Shown: positions 43,606 to 52,407, counted from the first letter of the stretch. The stretch is DNA of 64,000 bases from Rhizobium viscosum (GCF_014873945.1 NZ_JADBEC010000001.1:4047001-4111000); one strand, 5' to 3'. Numbers and translations are program-made. Notes: generated by a model from the letters alone, not told the origin.

Positions 43606-43678
43606 AAAGTGGCTCAATATAAATGCAGTTTTATGCTCACATGAAGAGCCACTTTGTCCGCCGTAGATGGGCCACTTG
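43606..43678. promoter_or_regulatory. Three-copy MocR-type binding region
   Basis: AAAGTGGCTC (43606-43615) and GAGCCACTTT (43646-43655) are perfect ten-base inverted repeats. A third copy, GCCACTT at 43671-43677, repeats the right arm directly 23 bases on. Two direct copies plus one inverted copy is a pattern seen for MocR/GabR regulators. It lies between the divergent operon and mocR. Confidence 0.65.
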
Positions 43679-43700
43679 AGTCGGCTATTGGGGAGGTTTC

Positions 43701-45206
43701 ATGACGCCGAGAAGACGACGCGAGGGACCGTCTGCGGCTTTCCGGCCGTCGATCGATCCTGCCTCCGTCGCGCCTTTGCCGCGCCAGCTTTATCTTTCGC
43801 TGCGCAACGCCGTCGCCGAGGGGCGACTGACGGGCGGGCAGCGGCTGCCCTCGACGCGGCTTGCGGCGGCGGAATGGGCGATCTCGCGCGGCGTCATTGC
43901 GGAGGCCTATGAAATCCTGATTGCCGAAGGCTTTGCCGTGGCGCGCCATGGCTCCGGCACCTATATCGCCTCATCCATTCCCGAGGGGGCTGCCCGCATC
44001 GATCCCTCTGATGGTGCCAGCATGCAGCCGACCCGCCGTAGCGTATCGGCCGCCGCAACCGCGATCCTCACGCGCGGACCGAGCCTCGAGCCGCAGAAGA
44101 CCCTGCCATTCGTCACCGGCCGCATCGCCCATGACGAACGCACGGCGCGGCTTTTGAATCGCATTGCCACAAGGCATATGAACTACGCCTTCGAAGGTTA
44201 TGGCGATATCCAGGGCGAATACGCGCTGAGAGCGGCGATCAGCGCGCATCTCGCCGTCTCGCGCGGGGTGCGCTGCAGCCCGGAGCAAATCTTCATTACG
44301 GCAGGCACGCAGCAGGCGCTCGACCTTGCCTTCCGCGTGCTGATGACGCCGGGTGATACGGCCGTCGTCGAAGACCCGTGCTATCCGCCGGCGCGGCAAT
44401 GCCTTGTCCTGAACGGCATCGATGTCGTCGGCCTGCCGGTCGACGCCGATGGCATCGACATCAACAGGTTGCTGGACGGCACGCTGCCGCCGCCCGCCGC
44501 CTTCTACGTTACGCCCTCTAACCAATATCCGGTCGGCTCCGTCCTCTCGCTCTCGCGCCGTCTCGAGCTTCTGTCTTACGCCGAAGAGAACGACTGCTGG
44601 ATCATCGAGGACGATTACGACAGCGAATTCCGCTACCAGGGTCACCCGATCGCCTCGCTGCACGGCCTCGATAAGGCCAATCGTGTCCTCTACACCGGCA
44701 CCTTCAGCAAGGCGCTGCTGCCGAGCCTGCGCATCGGCTATCTCGTGGTCCCCGCCGATCTCGTGCCCGTCTTCCGCGCCGTACGCCCCGCCGTCGACCG
44801 CTGCCCGCCGAGCTTCCAGCAACGGGTGATCGCCGATTTTCTGGAGGAGGGCTATTTTCCGGCACATTTGCGGCGACTGAGGGAACGGCTGAGGGCCTCG
44901 CGTGATATGCTGGCTGGGTTTCTGGGCGAGCGGTTGGCGGAGCATGTGGCGGTGCTGTTGCCGGATCAGGGGATCAATCTGACGGTTCGAAGCACAGGCA
45001 GTTGGGACGACGATACCGCCGTCTCCGCTGCGGCGTTGAGAAAGGGTGTCGTGGTGATGCCGCTGTCGCGGATGAATGTGGTTTCGACGGATCGCTCGCG
45101 CCTGCTGCTCGGATTTTCCGGGCTTTCGGAGGCGGAGGCGGATATGGGAACGCGGGTGCTTGCGGAGGTTTTTGAGGGTGGGAGTACGTTTTGCCGAGAC
45201 CGCTAG
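43701..45206 (+). CDS. MocR-type (GntR HTH + aminotransferase) regulator
   Basis: A 501-residue PLP-dependent regulator. The N-terminal GntR winged helix (about 27-95; GGQRLPSTRLAAAEWAISRG) joins an aminotransferase-fold domain; Lys337 in GTFSKALLPSLR is the PLP lysine, with DPCYPP, NQYPVG and EDDYDSEF as other PLP-site segments. MocR proteins regulate PLP, GABA, taurine or D-Ala metabolism. In some Firmicutes a MocR member (DdlR) controls ddl, and here the divergent operon contains ddl. Confidence 0.93.
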   Translation: MTPRRRREGPSAAFRPSIDPASVAPLPRQLYLSLRNAVAEGRLTGGQRLPSTRLAAAEWAISRGVIAEAYEILIAEGFAVARHGSGTYIASSIPEGAARIDPSDGASMQPTRRSVSAAATAILTRGPSLEPQKTLPFVTGRIAHDERTARLLNRIATRHMNYAFEGYGDIQGEYALRAAISAHLAVSRGVRCSPEQIFITAGTQQALDLAFRVLMTPGDTAVVEDPCYPPARQCLVLNGIDVVGLPVDADGIDINRLLDGTLPPPAAFYVTPSNQYPVGSVLSLSRRLELLSYAEENDCWIIEDDYDSEFRYQGHPIASLHGLDKANRVLYTGTFSKALLPSLRIGYLVVPADLVPVFRAVRPAVDRCPPSFQQRVIADFLEEGYFPAHLRRLRERLRASRDMLAGFLGERLAEHVAVLLPDQGINLTVRSTGSWDDDTAVSAAALRKGVVVMPLSRMNVVSTDRSRLLLGFSGLSEAEADMGTRVLAEVFEGGSTFCRDR

Positions 45207-45247
45207 CTGCTCCTGTGAATCGCTTGATCGCGAAGTCCACCGCGAGG

Positions 45248-45316
45248 GATTTTCTCATTGGCGCGCATGTCGCGGTTCAGAAATTGCCGGTCCCCGGTCG
45301 TTTGCGCTATCACCAC
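45248..45316 (+). pseudogene. 3' remnant of a vapC toxin gene
   Basis: The frame reads DFLIGAHVAVQKLPVPGRLRY, matching DFLIGAHAAVQKLP...RYRF of the intact VapC at 48343. Only about 23 codons remain, lying right after the mocR gene. It carries the third conserved Asp of the PIN domain but no toxin could be made. Confidence 0.7.
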
Positions 45317-45493
45317 CATGATGCGAGCAGGTTTATCACTTCACGCGCAAGCCGGCGGTGCCGCTGAGGCGTAATTGTCGCCGAAGTCTTTGGAGTGCGT
45401 GAGCGTAGTCAGCACCGGCAAAGGGAAGTTCCCTCCGCCGGATTTCTGTCGGCCGGGCACATTCCGTTCGGAAATGAACCCGCTCATTATGGC

Positions 45494-45850
45494 TCACCCA
45501 GCCGTTTCGCGCTTCGGGAGCACGAGGTCTGCGACCGTATAGGTGTGGAATTCGCTGCTGGAGACCGTGTTCAGCCGCTTGAATTTTTCGGCGAAAACCG
45601 GATCGGAGAAGAACTCGCCGACATTGCCGGCCTCCTGGATCGCCTCGATGTTGACGACCGTCAGGCCGTCGGTGCTCTTCGCCAGGCTGCTCCAGAGAAA
45701 ACCTTCCTTCCGCTCGGCGACGTAATGCACCACGTCCTGGATGATCTCGAAGGCTTCCTCCTGCTTTCCGGGATGGGCATGGATGACGTTGACGATGAAG
45801 GTGGTGGGGGCGGGGACATCCGCAAAGGCGGCGATCGCTTTGGTGGTCAT
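45494..45850 (-). CDS. Antibiotic biosynthesis monooxygenase-type (ABM) protein
   Basis: A 118-residue dimeric-barrel protein: TFIVNVIHAHPGKQEEAFEI, then EGFLWSSLAKSTDGLTVVNI. The ABM fold includes small cofactor-free oxygenases. GGAG seven bases upstream of ATG 45850 sets the start; a longer frame to 45991 is rejected. It is divergent from a LysR gene, which probably controls it. Confidence 0.82.
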   Translation of the reverse strand: MTTKAIAAFADVPAPTTFIVNVIHAHPGKQEEAFEIIQDVVHYVAERKEGFLWSSLAKSTDGLTVVNIEAIQEAGNVGEFFSDPVFAEKFKRLNTVSSSEFHTYTVADLVLPKRETAG

Positions 45851-45965
45851 GAAGATCTCCATTTGAGGCGCACGGACGAAATGGCCGCGGCAAGGTCTGG
45901 ATATCGGACGGGAAATATCGGAGAAATGGGCCGCTATTCTCAACAGATCGGACATTTTTTCCGCA

Positions 45966-46853
45966 ATGGATAGGCTGGGGACTTCAGGCATTTTCGTTCA
46001 GGTCGCGGAGGCCGGCAGTTTCGTGGCTGCCGGGCATCGGCTTGGAATCTCCGGCTCGGCGGTCGGCAAGGCGATCGCGCGGCTGGAGGAAGAGCTCGGC
46101 GTGCGCCTGTTCAACCGCTCGACCCGCAGCATGGCGCTGACGGAGGAGGGCAGCTTCTTCCTCGAAACATGCAGGCGCATTCAGACCGAATATGAGGAGG
46201 CACGGGCGAGACTTTCGAGATCGCAGGCCGTGCCGCGGGGCCAGTTGCGCGTCAGCCTGCCGCTCGCCGGCATGCTTCTCATGCCGACCATCTCGTCCTT
46301 CATGGCCGCCTATCCGGAGATCAATCTCGATCTCGATTTCACCGACCGTCTCGTCGATGTCATCGAGGAGGGGTTCGATGCGGTCATCCGCACGGGAGAG
46401 GTCAGGGATACGCGGCTGATGAGCCGGAAGCTCGGCACATTCCGGCACGTGATCGTGGCCTCGCCCGAATACCTCGCGACATCAGGCCATCCTGATGTGC
46501 CCGAAGACCTCCTCGAGCACCGGTGCCTACACCACCGCTTCGCCAATTCCGGCAGGCTGGAGCCCTGGCCGCTCACGCGTGACGGCGTTGCACTCAAGCT
46601 CGATCTGCCGGTGACCACGGTGGCGAGCACGCTGGAGCCGCTGATCTACCTTGCCGAACGCTCATTCGGCATCACATGCCTGCCGCCCTTCGCCGTGGCG
46701 TCGGAGATAGCCGAAGGCAGGCTCGTCCGGCTGCTGGACAATCATCTTGACGATACGGGGACCTTCAGAGTCCTCTGGCCGACCAGTCGCTATCTGTCAC
46801 CCAAGGTGCGGGCCTTCGTCGACTATATGGCCGCCAATCTGTTCCGTGCATGA
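45966..46853 (+). CDS. LysR family transcriptional regulator
   Basis: A 295-residue regulator with HTH at about 4-60 (GIFVQVAEAGSFVAAGHRLG, GSAVGKAIARLEEELGVRLF) and the substrate domain of the DmlR/AaeR-like subgroup. No Shine-Dalgarno is obvious. Divergent from the ABM gene, 115 bases away. Confidence 0.92.
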   Translation: MDRLGTSGIFVQVAEAGSFVAAGHRLGISGSAVGKAIARLEEELGVRLFNRSTRSMALTEEGSFFLETCRRIQTEYEEARARLSRSQAVPRGQLRVSLPLAGMLLMPTISSFMAAYPEINLDLDFTDRLVDVIEEGFDAVIRTGEVRDTRLMSRKLGTFRHVIVASPEYLATSGHPDVPEDLLEHRCLHHRFANSGRLEPWPLTRDGVALKLDLPVTTVASTLEPLIYLAERSFGITCLPPFAVASEIAEGRLVRLLDNHLDDTGTFRVLWPTSRYLSPKVRAFVDYMAANLFRA

Positions 46854-46926
46854 GGTGTTCATGGGCGCGTTGATTTGTTCCGAAGGCTGCTATGCAGCTC
46901 TTGCAAGGAGCAGGTGCCGCCGAACC

Positions 46927-47397
46927 TCAGGACTGTCTGCCCATGCTCTGTGACGCGCGACGGCTATATATGGATTGCGTATGCCAGATGGCCGCTCCAA
47001 CCCAAAAGATCGAGAACAATGCCAATGGCAGCAATGACCGAAGAGACAACCAGGCCTCCGTGTCCAGGAGCGATGCGCTCGCGCCGATGATTATCACGCT
47101 GATGAATGCGCACAGGGATAATCCGAGGTAGGTCTGTCGCCATTGCGATGATGACAGCAATGATCGGCGCTCGAATAAGGGGTTTCGAACGAGACTGTAT
47201 TGCGCAGCCAAGGCTGCAAATATGATGGCAGCCGGCAGGAGCGATAGCGACAGCCGAAACTTGACGGAAAACTCAGTCTGTACAAACAGGGAATAAGCCG
47301 ATGCGTATATTCCGTAGGTGATGACGGCATTCAGCGCTAAGACAACGATAGAGCGCCAGAAGATGCTCCAGAAAACGCGAACAAAAATGATCGGCAT
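46927..47397 (-). CDS. Hypothetical four-segment membrane protein
   Basis: A 156-residue inner-membrane protein with about four hydrophobic segments (IVVLALNAVITYGIYASAYS; LSLSLLPAAIIFAALAAQY; LGLSLCAFISVIIIGASASL; LLPLALFSIFWVGAAIW). AAGGA nine bases upstream of ATG 47397 supports the start. No family recognised. It stands alone; composition is slightly AT-richer than the neighbours. Confidence 0.65.
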   Translation of the reverse strand: MPIIFVRVFWSIFWRSIVVLALNAVITYGIYASAYSLFVQTEFSVKFRLSLSLLPAAIIFAALAAQYSLVRNPLFERRSLLSSSQWRQTYLGLSLCAFISVIIIGASASLLDTEAWLSLRSLLPLALFSIFWVGAAIWHTQSIYSRRASQSMGRQS

Positions 47398-47590
47398 TCT
47401 TTCATTCCTTTTGTCGTAAATTCCTGGCTGAAACGGGACCTGTTTTCCTGACTCTGCAATTTCGCAGAATAGGGAACTTGGCGGTGACCGCAATGACGCT
47501 TCCGTCACTCGACTGCCGCAGAAGACGGCTTTTGCTTGCCGTGCAGGAAGAGCGCATTTACTTTCCCTCGGGCAGACGAAGGAGCCCACA

Positions 47591-48004
47591 ATGACCCGAG
47601 GCAGGCCGAGCATAGAGGCCGAGCAATATGCCGTACCCGGCAAGCCGGGAGCGGACGGCAAGCTGGAACTCCATTCCTTTCGTTACGAGGTCTTCGATCT
47701 GCCCGCGCTGGTAGGGCACACCGAACAATGTCACGATGCGGGAGAAATCATGACGGTTGCCGCCAGCACTGCAGGCACGACGTTTCAGAGGTTTGCGGAG
47801 AACCGCATAACAGGCGACGCCGCAACGCAGGAAGAGCTCGACGCCTTGAACGCCGAAATGGCAAAAATGGCGGATCGTCTGGCAGATGCTCTTGTCGCCC
47901 TGACCGATGCCTCCTGGTGGCTGAAGAACGAGAGCCGGTTCACGCCTGATGATGCTTACGACCTCATCGTTCGGGGCGGGGAAGCGCTGCAAAGCAAGTC
48001 GTAG
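47591..48004 (+). CDS. Conserved hypothetical protein (137 aa)
   Basis: A soluble protein of 137 residues (MTRGRPSIEAEQYAVPGKPG at the start). The middle contains EELDALNAEMAKMADRLADALVALTDASWWL, which reads as a long helix. Family not recognised. GGAG nine bases upstream supports the start. It lies upstream of vapBC but is separated by about 110 bases and an operator. Confidence 0.6.
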   Translation: MTRGRPSIEAEQYAVPGKPGADGKLELHSFRYEVFDLPALVGHTEQCHDAGEIMTVAASTAGTTFQRFAENRITGDAATQEELDALNAEMAKMADRLADALVALTDASWWLKNESRFTPDDAYDLIVRGGEALQSKS

Positions 48005-48072
48005 TCGGCAGGTGCTGAATAGCGACTGAAGGTAGCCGCCTGACGAGCCGAACTTGAAACCGAATGCAAAAA

Positions 48073-48100
48073 GTAATACCTGATTGTGGAGCGGTATTAC
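48073..48100. promoter_or_regulatory. VapB operator
   Basis: GTAATACC (48073-48080) and GGTATTAC (48093-48100) are perfect eight-base inverted arms with centres 20 bases apart, upstream of vapB. The spacing suits a VapBC complex binding two half-sites on one face of the DNA. Confidence 0.7.
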
Positions 48101-48112
48101 AGGATTGCGATC

Positions 48113-48346
48113 ATGGCCACGACGGTGACGGCAAAAGGGCAGGTGACGATCCCGAAAGCGGTTCGCGAGTTGCTGGGGATCACGCCTGGAAGCAAGGTCG
48201 ACTTTCATCGGGCTGCAGATGGCAGCGTGGTGCTGACGCGCGCTGACAGGAAAAAGCCGGCCAGCCGCTTCGAGCAGCTTCGCGGACATGCCGGAACGGG
48301 CCTAGACACGGATGCGATCATGGCGCTCACCCGCGGTGAGACGTGA
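48113..48346 (+). CDS. vapB: AbrB-type antitoxin VapB
   Basis: A 77-residue antitoxin. The N-terminal AbrB/SpoVT DNA-binding fold reads TTVTAKGQVTIPKAVRELLG, then PGSKVDFHRAADGSVVLT. The C-terminal part (SRFEQLRGHAGTGLDTDAIM) is the toxin-binding tail. It overlaps vapC by four bases (GTGA), and the operator upstream implies autoregulation. Confidence 0.93.
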   Translation: MATTVTAKGQVTIPKAVRELLGITPGSKVDFHRAADGSVVLTRADRKKPASRFEQLRGHAGTGLDTDAIMALTRGET

Positions 48347-48747
48347 CGCTTGTCGATACCAATGTCCTGCTCGACCTCGTAACGAACGACCCGGTCTGGG
48401 CCGACTGGTCGATAGAGCAGCTCGAAGCAGCCAGTCTCGCAGGTCCATTGTTCATCAATGATATCATCTATGCCGAACTTGCCGTCCGCTACGAACGCAT
48501 CGAGGATCTTGATGCGTTTATCGATGAAGCGCAGCTGATCCTGGCTCCTTTCCCTAGCGCTGCGCTGTTTCTGGCAGGGAAAGCATTCACACAGTATCGC
48601 CGCGCCGGCGGGTCCCGCACCGGTGTCCTGCCGGATTTTCTCATCGGTGCGCACGCTGCGGTTCAGAAGCTGCCGGTGCTGACGCGCGATGTTGGCCGGT
48701 ATCGCTTCTATTTCCCGACCATCGAGTTGATATCACCGGCGGGATGA
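48343..48747 (+). CDS. vapC: PIN-domain toxin VapC
   Basis: A 134-residue PIN-domain RNase toxin. The acidic residues expected for Mg binding are Asp5 (LVDTNVLLD), Glu45 (YAELAV), Asp98 (LPDFLIGAH) and Asp116 (LTRDVGRY). It uses a GTG start overlapping the vapB stop. Typical VapC enzymes cut tRNA or rRNA; the target here is unknown. Confidence 0.95.
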   Translation: MTLVDTNVLLDLVTNDPVWADWSIEQLEAASLAGPLFINDIIYAELAVRYERIEDLDAFIDEAQLILAPFPSAALFLAGKAFTQYRRAGGSRTGVLPDFLIGAHAAVQKLPVLTRDVGRYRFYFPTIELISPAG

Positions 48748-48884
48748 CTGGAGGACGGGACCGGGAGGCGGGACCTTAGGGCAGGTCAGATCCATGATAC
48801 CGCGCCTTGACGAACGCCCTGGATTTGAGGTACGTACATCACAGAGGGCGTGACCGGCCGAAGGGGCTGCGGGAGGAAAATGGA

Positions 48885-49535
48885 ATGACGGAGTTCGGTG
48901 TCGATCCAAAATTTATCGTGAGGGATGAACAGGCTCTTCGAGCGCTGTTTCAGCCAACGCATACCCTGGCAGCCCAGAAATGCATGGGCGCACTCGACAG
49001 GCACGCTCAGGAATTCATCAGGCGATCGCCGTTCCTGTGTATCGGCACCCAGAACCAGGATGGCAAAGCCGATGTCAGCCCTCGCGGCGACCCAGTCGGC
49101 TTCGTGAAAATCCTCGATCCGCAGACGCTGGCGATCCCGGACCGCCCGGGCAACAATCGGCTGGATACGCTGGCCAATATTCTCAGCAATCCGAGCGTTG
49201 GGCTGCTCTTCATCATTCTGGGATTTGACGACACGCTTCGCGTGAACGGCGAGGCCAGGCTCGTAACCGATCCTGAGATCCTCAACGACATGGGGGTCGG
49301 CGAACGTGTGCCGAAGCTTGCGATACTGGTCAAGGTGGGCGAAGTCTTCCTGCATTGCGCCAAGGCGTTCAGGCGCTCGCATCTGTGGGACCCGGAGCAC
49401 TTTCAGGATCGCAGCGAGATGCCCTCGCTTTCAAAGATCATCCTGGATCAGACGACCGGCGCTCCCGCCGATGACGGCGAAATGCGCAAGATCGATGACG
49501 CGCTCGAGGACGATTACAGGAAGTCGCTCTATTGA
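48885..49535 (+). CDS. PPOX-class FMN-binding protein
   Basis: A 216-residue protein of the pyridoxamine-5'-phosphate-oxidase-like split-barrel group: SPFLCIGTQNQDGKADVSPR, then DRPGNNRLDTLANIL, VGLLFIILGFDDTLRVNGEA and SHLWDPEHF. It probably binds FMN; the reaction is unknown. GGAGG nine bases upstream of ATG 48885 sets the start. Its last eight codons recur as a separate fragment at 50401. Confidence 0.9.
   Translation: MTEFGVDPKFIVRDEQALRALFQPTHTLAAQKCMGALDRHAQEFIRRSPFLCIGTQNQDGKADVSPRGDPVGFVKILDPQTLAIPDRPGNNRLDTLANILSNPSVGLLFIILGFDDTLRVNGEARLVTDPEILNDMGVGERVPKLAILVKVGEVFLHCAKAFRRSHLWDPEHFQDRSEMPSLSKIILDQTTGAPADDGEMRKIDDALEDDYRKSLY
49511..49535 (+). repeat. Left copy of direct repeat flanking lysE
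   Basis: The last 25 bases of the PPOX gene match 50401-50425 with a single mismatch. The 21 bases from 49515 are identical. The two copies flank the lysE gene in direct orientation. Confidence 0.85.
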
Positions 49536-49606
49536 ACGACAGGGCCTTCCGTTGGAGCGCGCCTAAAGCGAATTCCTGATCTCCTCATCTGCCAGGCACG
49601 GCTGCG

Positions 49607-50233
49607 TCAGCGATGAGCTGTTGCGAGCTTCGCGGCCAGCCCGACGAAGACGAGGCCGGCAACGCGATTGAGGATGACCTGGCTTCTGTCGGAGCGCTTC
49701 AGCCAGGCGCTGATCGACCCTGCGAGCAGGGAGATGACGGCGAAAGAGGTGAAGGCGCAGAGGATGAAGATGCCGCCAAGCTGGAGCATCTGGAAAACGA
49801 TGCTGCCGTTGGCGGTGGAGGTAAACTGGGGCAGGAATGCAAGGAAGAAAATCGCGACTTTCGGGTTCGTGACATTCATGACGACGCCGCGCGCCATCAT
49901 TTGCCACATCGGCTTCACTTTCGCGGTTCCGGCCTCAAGTTCGTCCGGCACTGCCCGGAAGGCCTTGTAGGCGAGGTAGACCAGATAGCCGGCACCGATG
50001 AACTTCAAAGCGTCGAAGGCAAATTGCGAGGTCTGGAAAATTGCCGCGACACCGAGCGACACGGCGACCGTATGAAAGATGAGGCCGACGCACAGGCCCG
50101 CCGTCACCGACAGCCCGACGCCCCGGCCGTAGATTGCCGATTGCATCAGCACGAACAGATTATCGGGACCCGGTACCCAGCACAGAATAGTTGCTGCGGC
50201 GGCAAACGTGATGACGGTCTCAAGCGAAAGCAA
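49607..50233 (-). CDS. LysE family exporter
   Basis: A 208-residue LysE-type exporter with about six membrane segments: ILCWVPGPDNLFVLMQSAIY in helix 1 and NVTNPKVAIFFLAFLPQFTS in the middle. The start is a TTG at 50233 because AAGGAG lies nine bases upstream; no ATG fits. Probable export of amino-acid-like compounds. The gene sits between two copies of a 25-base direct repeat derived from the PPOX gene end. Confidence 0.9.
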   Translation of the reverse strand: MLSLETVITFAAAATILCWVPGPDNLFVLMQSAIYGRGVGLSVTAGLCVGLIFHTVAVSLGVAAIFQTSQFAFDALKFIGAGYLVYLAYKAFRAVPDELEAGTAKVKPMWQMMARGVVMNVTNPKVAIFFLAFLPQFTSTANGSIVFQMLQLGGIFILCAFTSFAVISLLAGSISAWLKRSDRSQVILNRVAGLVFVGLAAKLATAHR

Positions 50234-50400
50234 TGTCGGGAACTCCTTCGGCTGATGCCCAATAGCACGCGGGACCTGGCGAAGCCATCGCAGCGCTGTG
50301 GACACAGTGTTACCTGAAACAGGTCCGTGCCGGTGACGGCTATCCGGCTGGCCTCGACAGGGCCTGTCGTTCCGGCGAAACGGCTCAGACGGCCCGGACA

Positions 50401-50425
50401 CGACTACAGGAAGTCGCTCTATTGA
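50401..50425 (+). pseudogene. 3' remnant of the PPOX gene (right direct-repeat copy)
   Basis: These 25 bases equal 49511-49535 except one base and encode DYRKSLY plus stop. There is no other part of the gene upstream. It may be a scar of a duplicate or the far end of an insertion that carried lysE. Confidence 0.7.
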
Positions 50426-50520
50426 CGGCCAAGCCCTAGGCCCCGGCAAATTTATGATAGACCTCGTCGATTCCGGCGTCGTAGGATCGACAGACGCTGG
50501 TAAACACGGAATAGGCCCCT

Positions 50521-50928
50521 ATGCCCATCTATCATGCGAAATGCACCTGCGGCGCTCTTTCCCTGGAGGTCGATGGCGATCCTGTGCACAACCACGTATG
50601 CACCTGCACGCGCTGTCAGCGTGCATCCGGCAGCGCACTTGCGCATAATGTGTGGTTCCCAGAGGAAAATGTCCGGATCATCTCCGGAGAATACTCGGTC
50701 TGGTTTCCGCAAGGCGAAACCAGACCTGAGGTGATGAAGGCTTTTTGCTCGATCTGTGGTGGGGGCGGATTTTCGAAATCCGGAACATATTTTCCCGGCA
50801 CTGTCGTCATTGCGGGTGGCACATTCGCCGATCCGTCCTTTCCTGCGCCGGATCATGTTCATTGGTGGGATAATCGCCCGCATTGGATCGACCTGGCCGA
50901 ACCGATCGAGCGTCATGTCGGAAAATGA
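50521..50928 (+). CDS. GFA/CENP-V family zinc protein
   Basis: A 135-residue GFA protein with AKCTCGALSLEV, CTCTRCQRASGS and a modified third motif FCSICGGGGF. It is only distantly related to the GFA protein at 23311. No strong Shine-Dalgarno. Reaction unknown. Confidence 0.88.
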   Translation: MPIYHAKCTCGALSLEVDGDPVHNHVCTCTRCQRASGSALAHNVWFPEENVRIISGEYSVWFPQGETRPEVMKAFCSICGGGGFSKSGTYFPGTVVIAGGTFADPSFPAPDHVHWWDNRPHWIDLAEPIERHVGK

Positions 50929-51062
50929 GCTCCCCTGGTATCGTCCACGTCGCGATCTTGGTGGCGCTCCGAGTTTCGGCGTCAGATACAAGCGGCAAGA
51001 GGCTGCACGGGTAGTATCGGCTGAACCGCGGCTGAGACCTGGCCAAGTTTGTTGGAATTTGA

Positions 51063-51305
51063 ATGTTGGACGGACGCGCGATCCTGGTCGCACCTGACCT
51101 TGAGAAGCTCTCGGGATATGAAGCGGCGCTGGCGAAGGGCTGGTCGCCCGACCCGCGGCGCATCGGAGATACCGGCTTCATCGAAGCCGAACTTAAGGAC
51201 CTTCGCAATGATCCCTCGAGATATTTCGACAAGCCGATGGGGCGGCATGTTTCGGCCGAACGACAGCTAGCCCGTAATCCTGCGGAGGCGCGAAAGCCGG
51301 AATGA
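51063..51305 (+). pseudogene. Truncated N-terminal part of a GNAT-like protein
   Basis: An 80-residue ORF. The first 56 residues (MLDGRAILVAPDLEKLSGYE, then ALAKGWSPDP and AELKDLRNDPSRYFDK) resemble the N-terminal part of rhizobial GNAT proteins of about 180 residues. The acetyl-CoA-binding half is absent and the reading frame ends after unrelated residues. I judge it a 5' remnant rather than a small gene. Confidence 0.5.
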
Positions 51306-51308
51306 AGC

Positions 51309-52313
51309 TTAACCAAGCTTCACACGGAAATGCACAGCAACGCGGTCGGCGGCGTCGCGTACCGCGTCGTCCTGATCATAGAAGTCGAAGTGAGCACCTT
51401 CGGCCCACTGCAGCTCCTTGGGTCCAGCCAGCAGCCCGTACACCTTACGGGCCTGGTCCGGGAAAGCCGAACCATCGGAGTGGATCAGGAGCGTCGGCGC
51501 GGTGACCTGCTGAGCCCGAGATACAGGATCGAAATCGATCCATGGTTCCCAAGCCATGACAGCGAACTCGTTACGCCAGGATGGAACGCCGCCACCACGC
51601 GTCTGATCCAGGTAATATTGGCTCGGGCTGACGCTCGCCGCCGTCTGATCGGTATTGTGGTAGGCCAGGATAGTCTTGATCTCACCGGTCTCGTCGTAAA
51701 TCTGTCGTGCGAGACGGCCGTCGGCCCTCAGGCGTTCGACGACCTCCGGTCCCTTCTTGATTACCGTTACCAGGTCTGGCTCGGAGAAGAAGCCCGCCAC
51801 AGTCGCTACAGCACCGACGTTGGCGTCCTCGGCTGCCGTGTAGAGGACGGTCCCAGCAGAGGTGCAAATCCCAAGGAGCCCTGTTCCGGACACATCCGAG
51901 CGGCCTGCCAGAAAACGCAGCGCCGCTGACAAGTCTTCGGCCTTGGAGGCGGGGTCCTCGTATTGCCGCCTGGCGCCGCCGCTCTGTCCGTAGTTCCGAT
52001 AGTCGACGGCCATTGCCATCACACCACGACGCGCCAACTCACCCGCGTAGATACCGCCCATCTGCTCTTTGACGGAGGTAAATGAACCACCCACGGCCAC
52101 AGCCGGATACCGTTTGGCAGGATCGTGGCCTTCAGGCAGGTAGAGATGGGCCACCACATAGCTGTCGCCGCTGGGAAAGCTGACGGTCAATGGTGTAATT
52201 TTTGCGCGACGCGCACTCAGGGTCTGAGACATGCCAACTCCAGTACGGGAGAACAGGGTCGCCGCTCCAACCGACAGGCCGAATGCGCGGCGGGTGATAG
52301 ATGAAGCGGCCAT
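51309..52313 (-). CDS. Tat-exported alpha/beta hydrolase
   Basis: A 334-residue hydrolase with a Tat signal (SITRRAFGLSVGAATLF). The fold shows VAVGGSFTS, VDYRNYGQSGG, the nucleophile elbow GICTSAG, LIHSDGSAFPD (acid region) and EGAHFDFYD (His). It resembles the DLH/acetyl-xylan-esterase-like group with a Ser nucleophile. Divergent from a LysR gene, its likely controller. Confidence 0.9.
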   Translation of the reverse strand: MAASSITRRAFGLSVGAATLFSRTGVGMSQTLSARRAKITPLTVSFPSGDSYVVAHLYLPEGHDPAKRYPAVAVGGSFTSVKEQMGGIYAGELARRGVMAMAVDYRNYGQSGGARRQYEDPASKAEDLSAALRFLAGRSDVSGTGLLGICTSAGTVLYTAAEDANVGAVATVAGFFSEPDLVTVIKKGPEVVERLRADGRLARQIYDETGEIKTILAYHNTDQTAASVSPSQYYLDQTRGGGVPSWRNEFAVMAWEPWIDFDPVSRAQQVTAPTLLIHSDGSAFPDQARKVYGLLAGPKELQWAEGAHFDFYDQDDAVRDAADRVAVHFRVKLG

Positions 52314-52407
52314 CCATGTCTCCTATTAATGATGAGGAAAGATGCGCTCCAATGTCTTGTTTGATAATATGCCGATTTCTTGAGTATCTTATAAGGCAGA
52401 TTTGATA

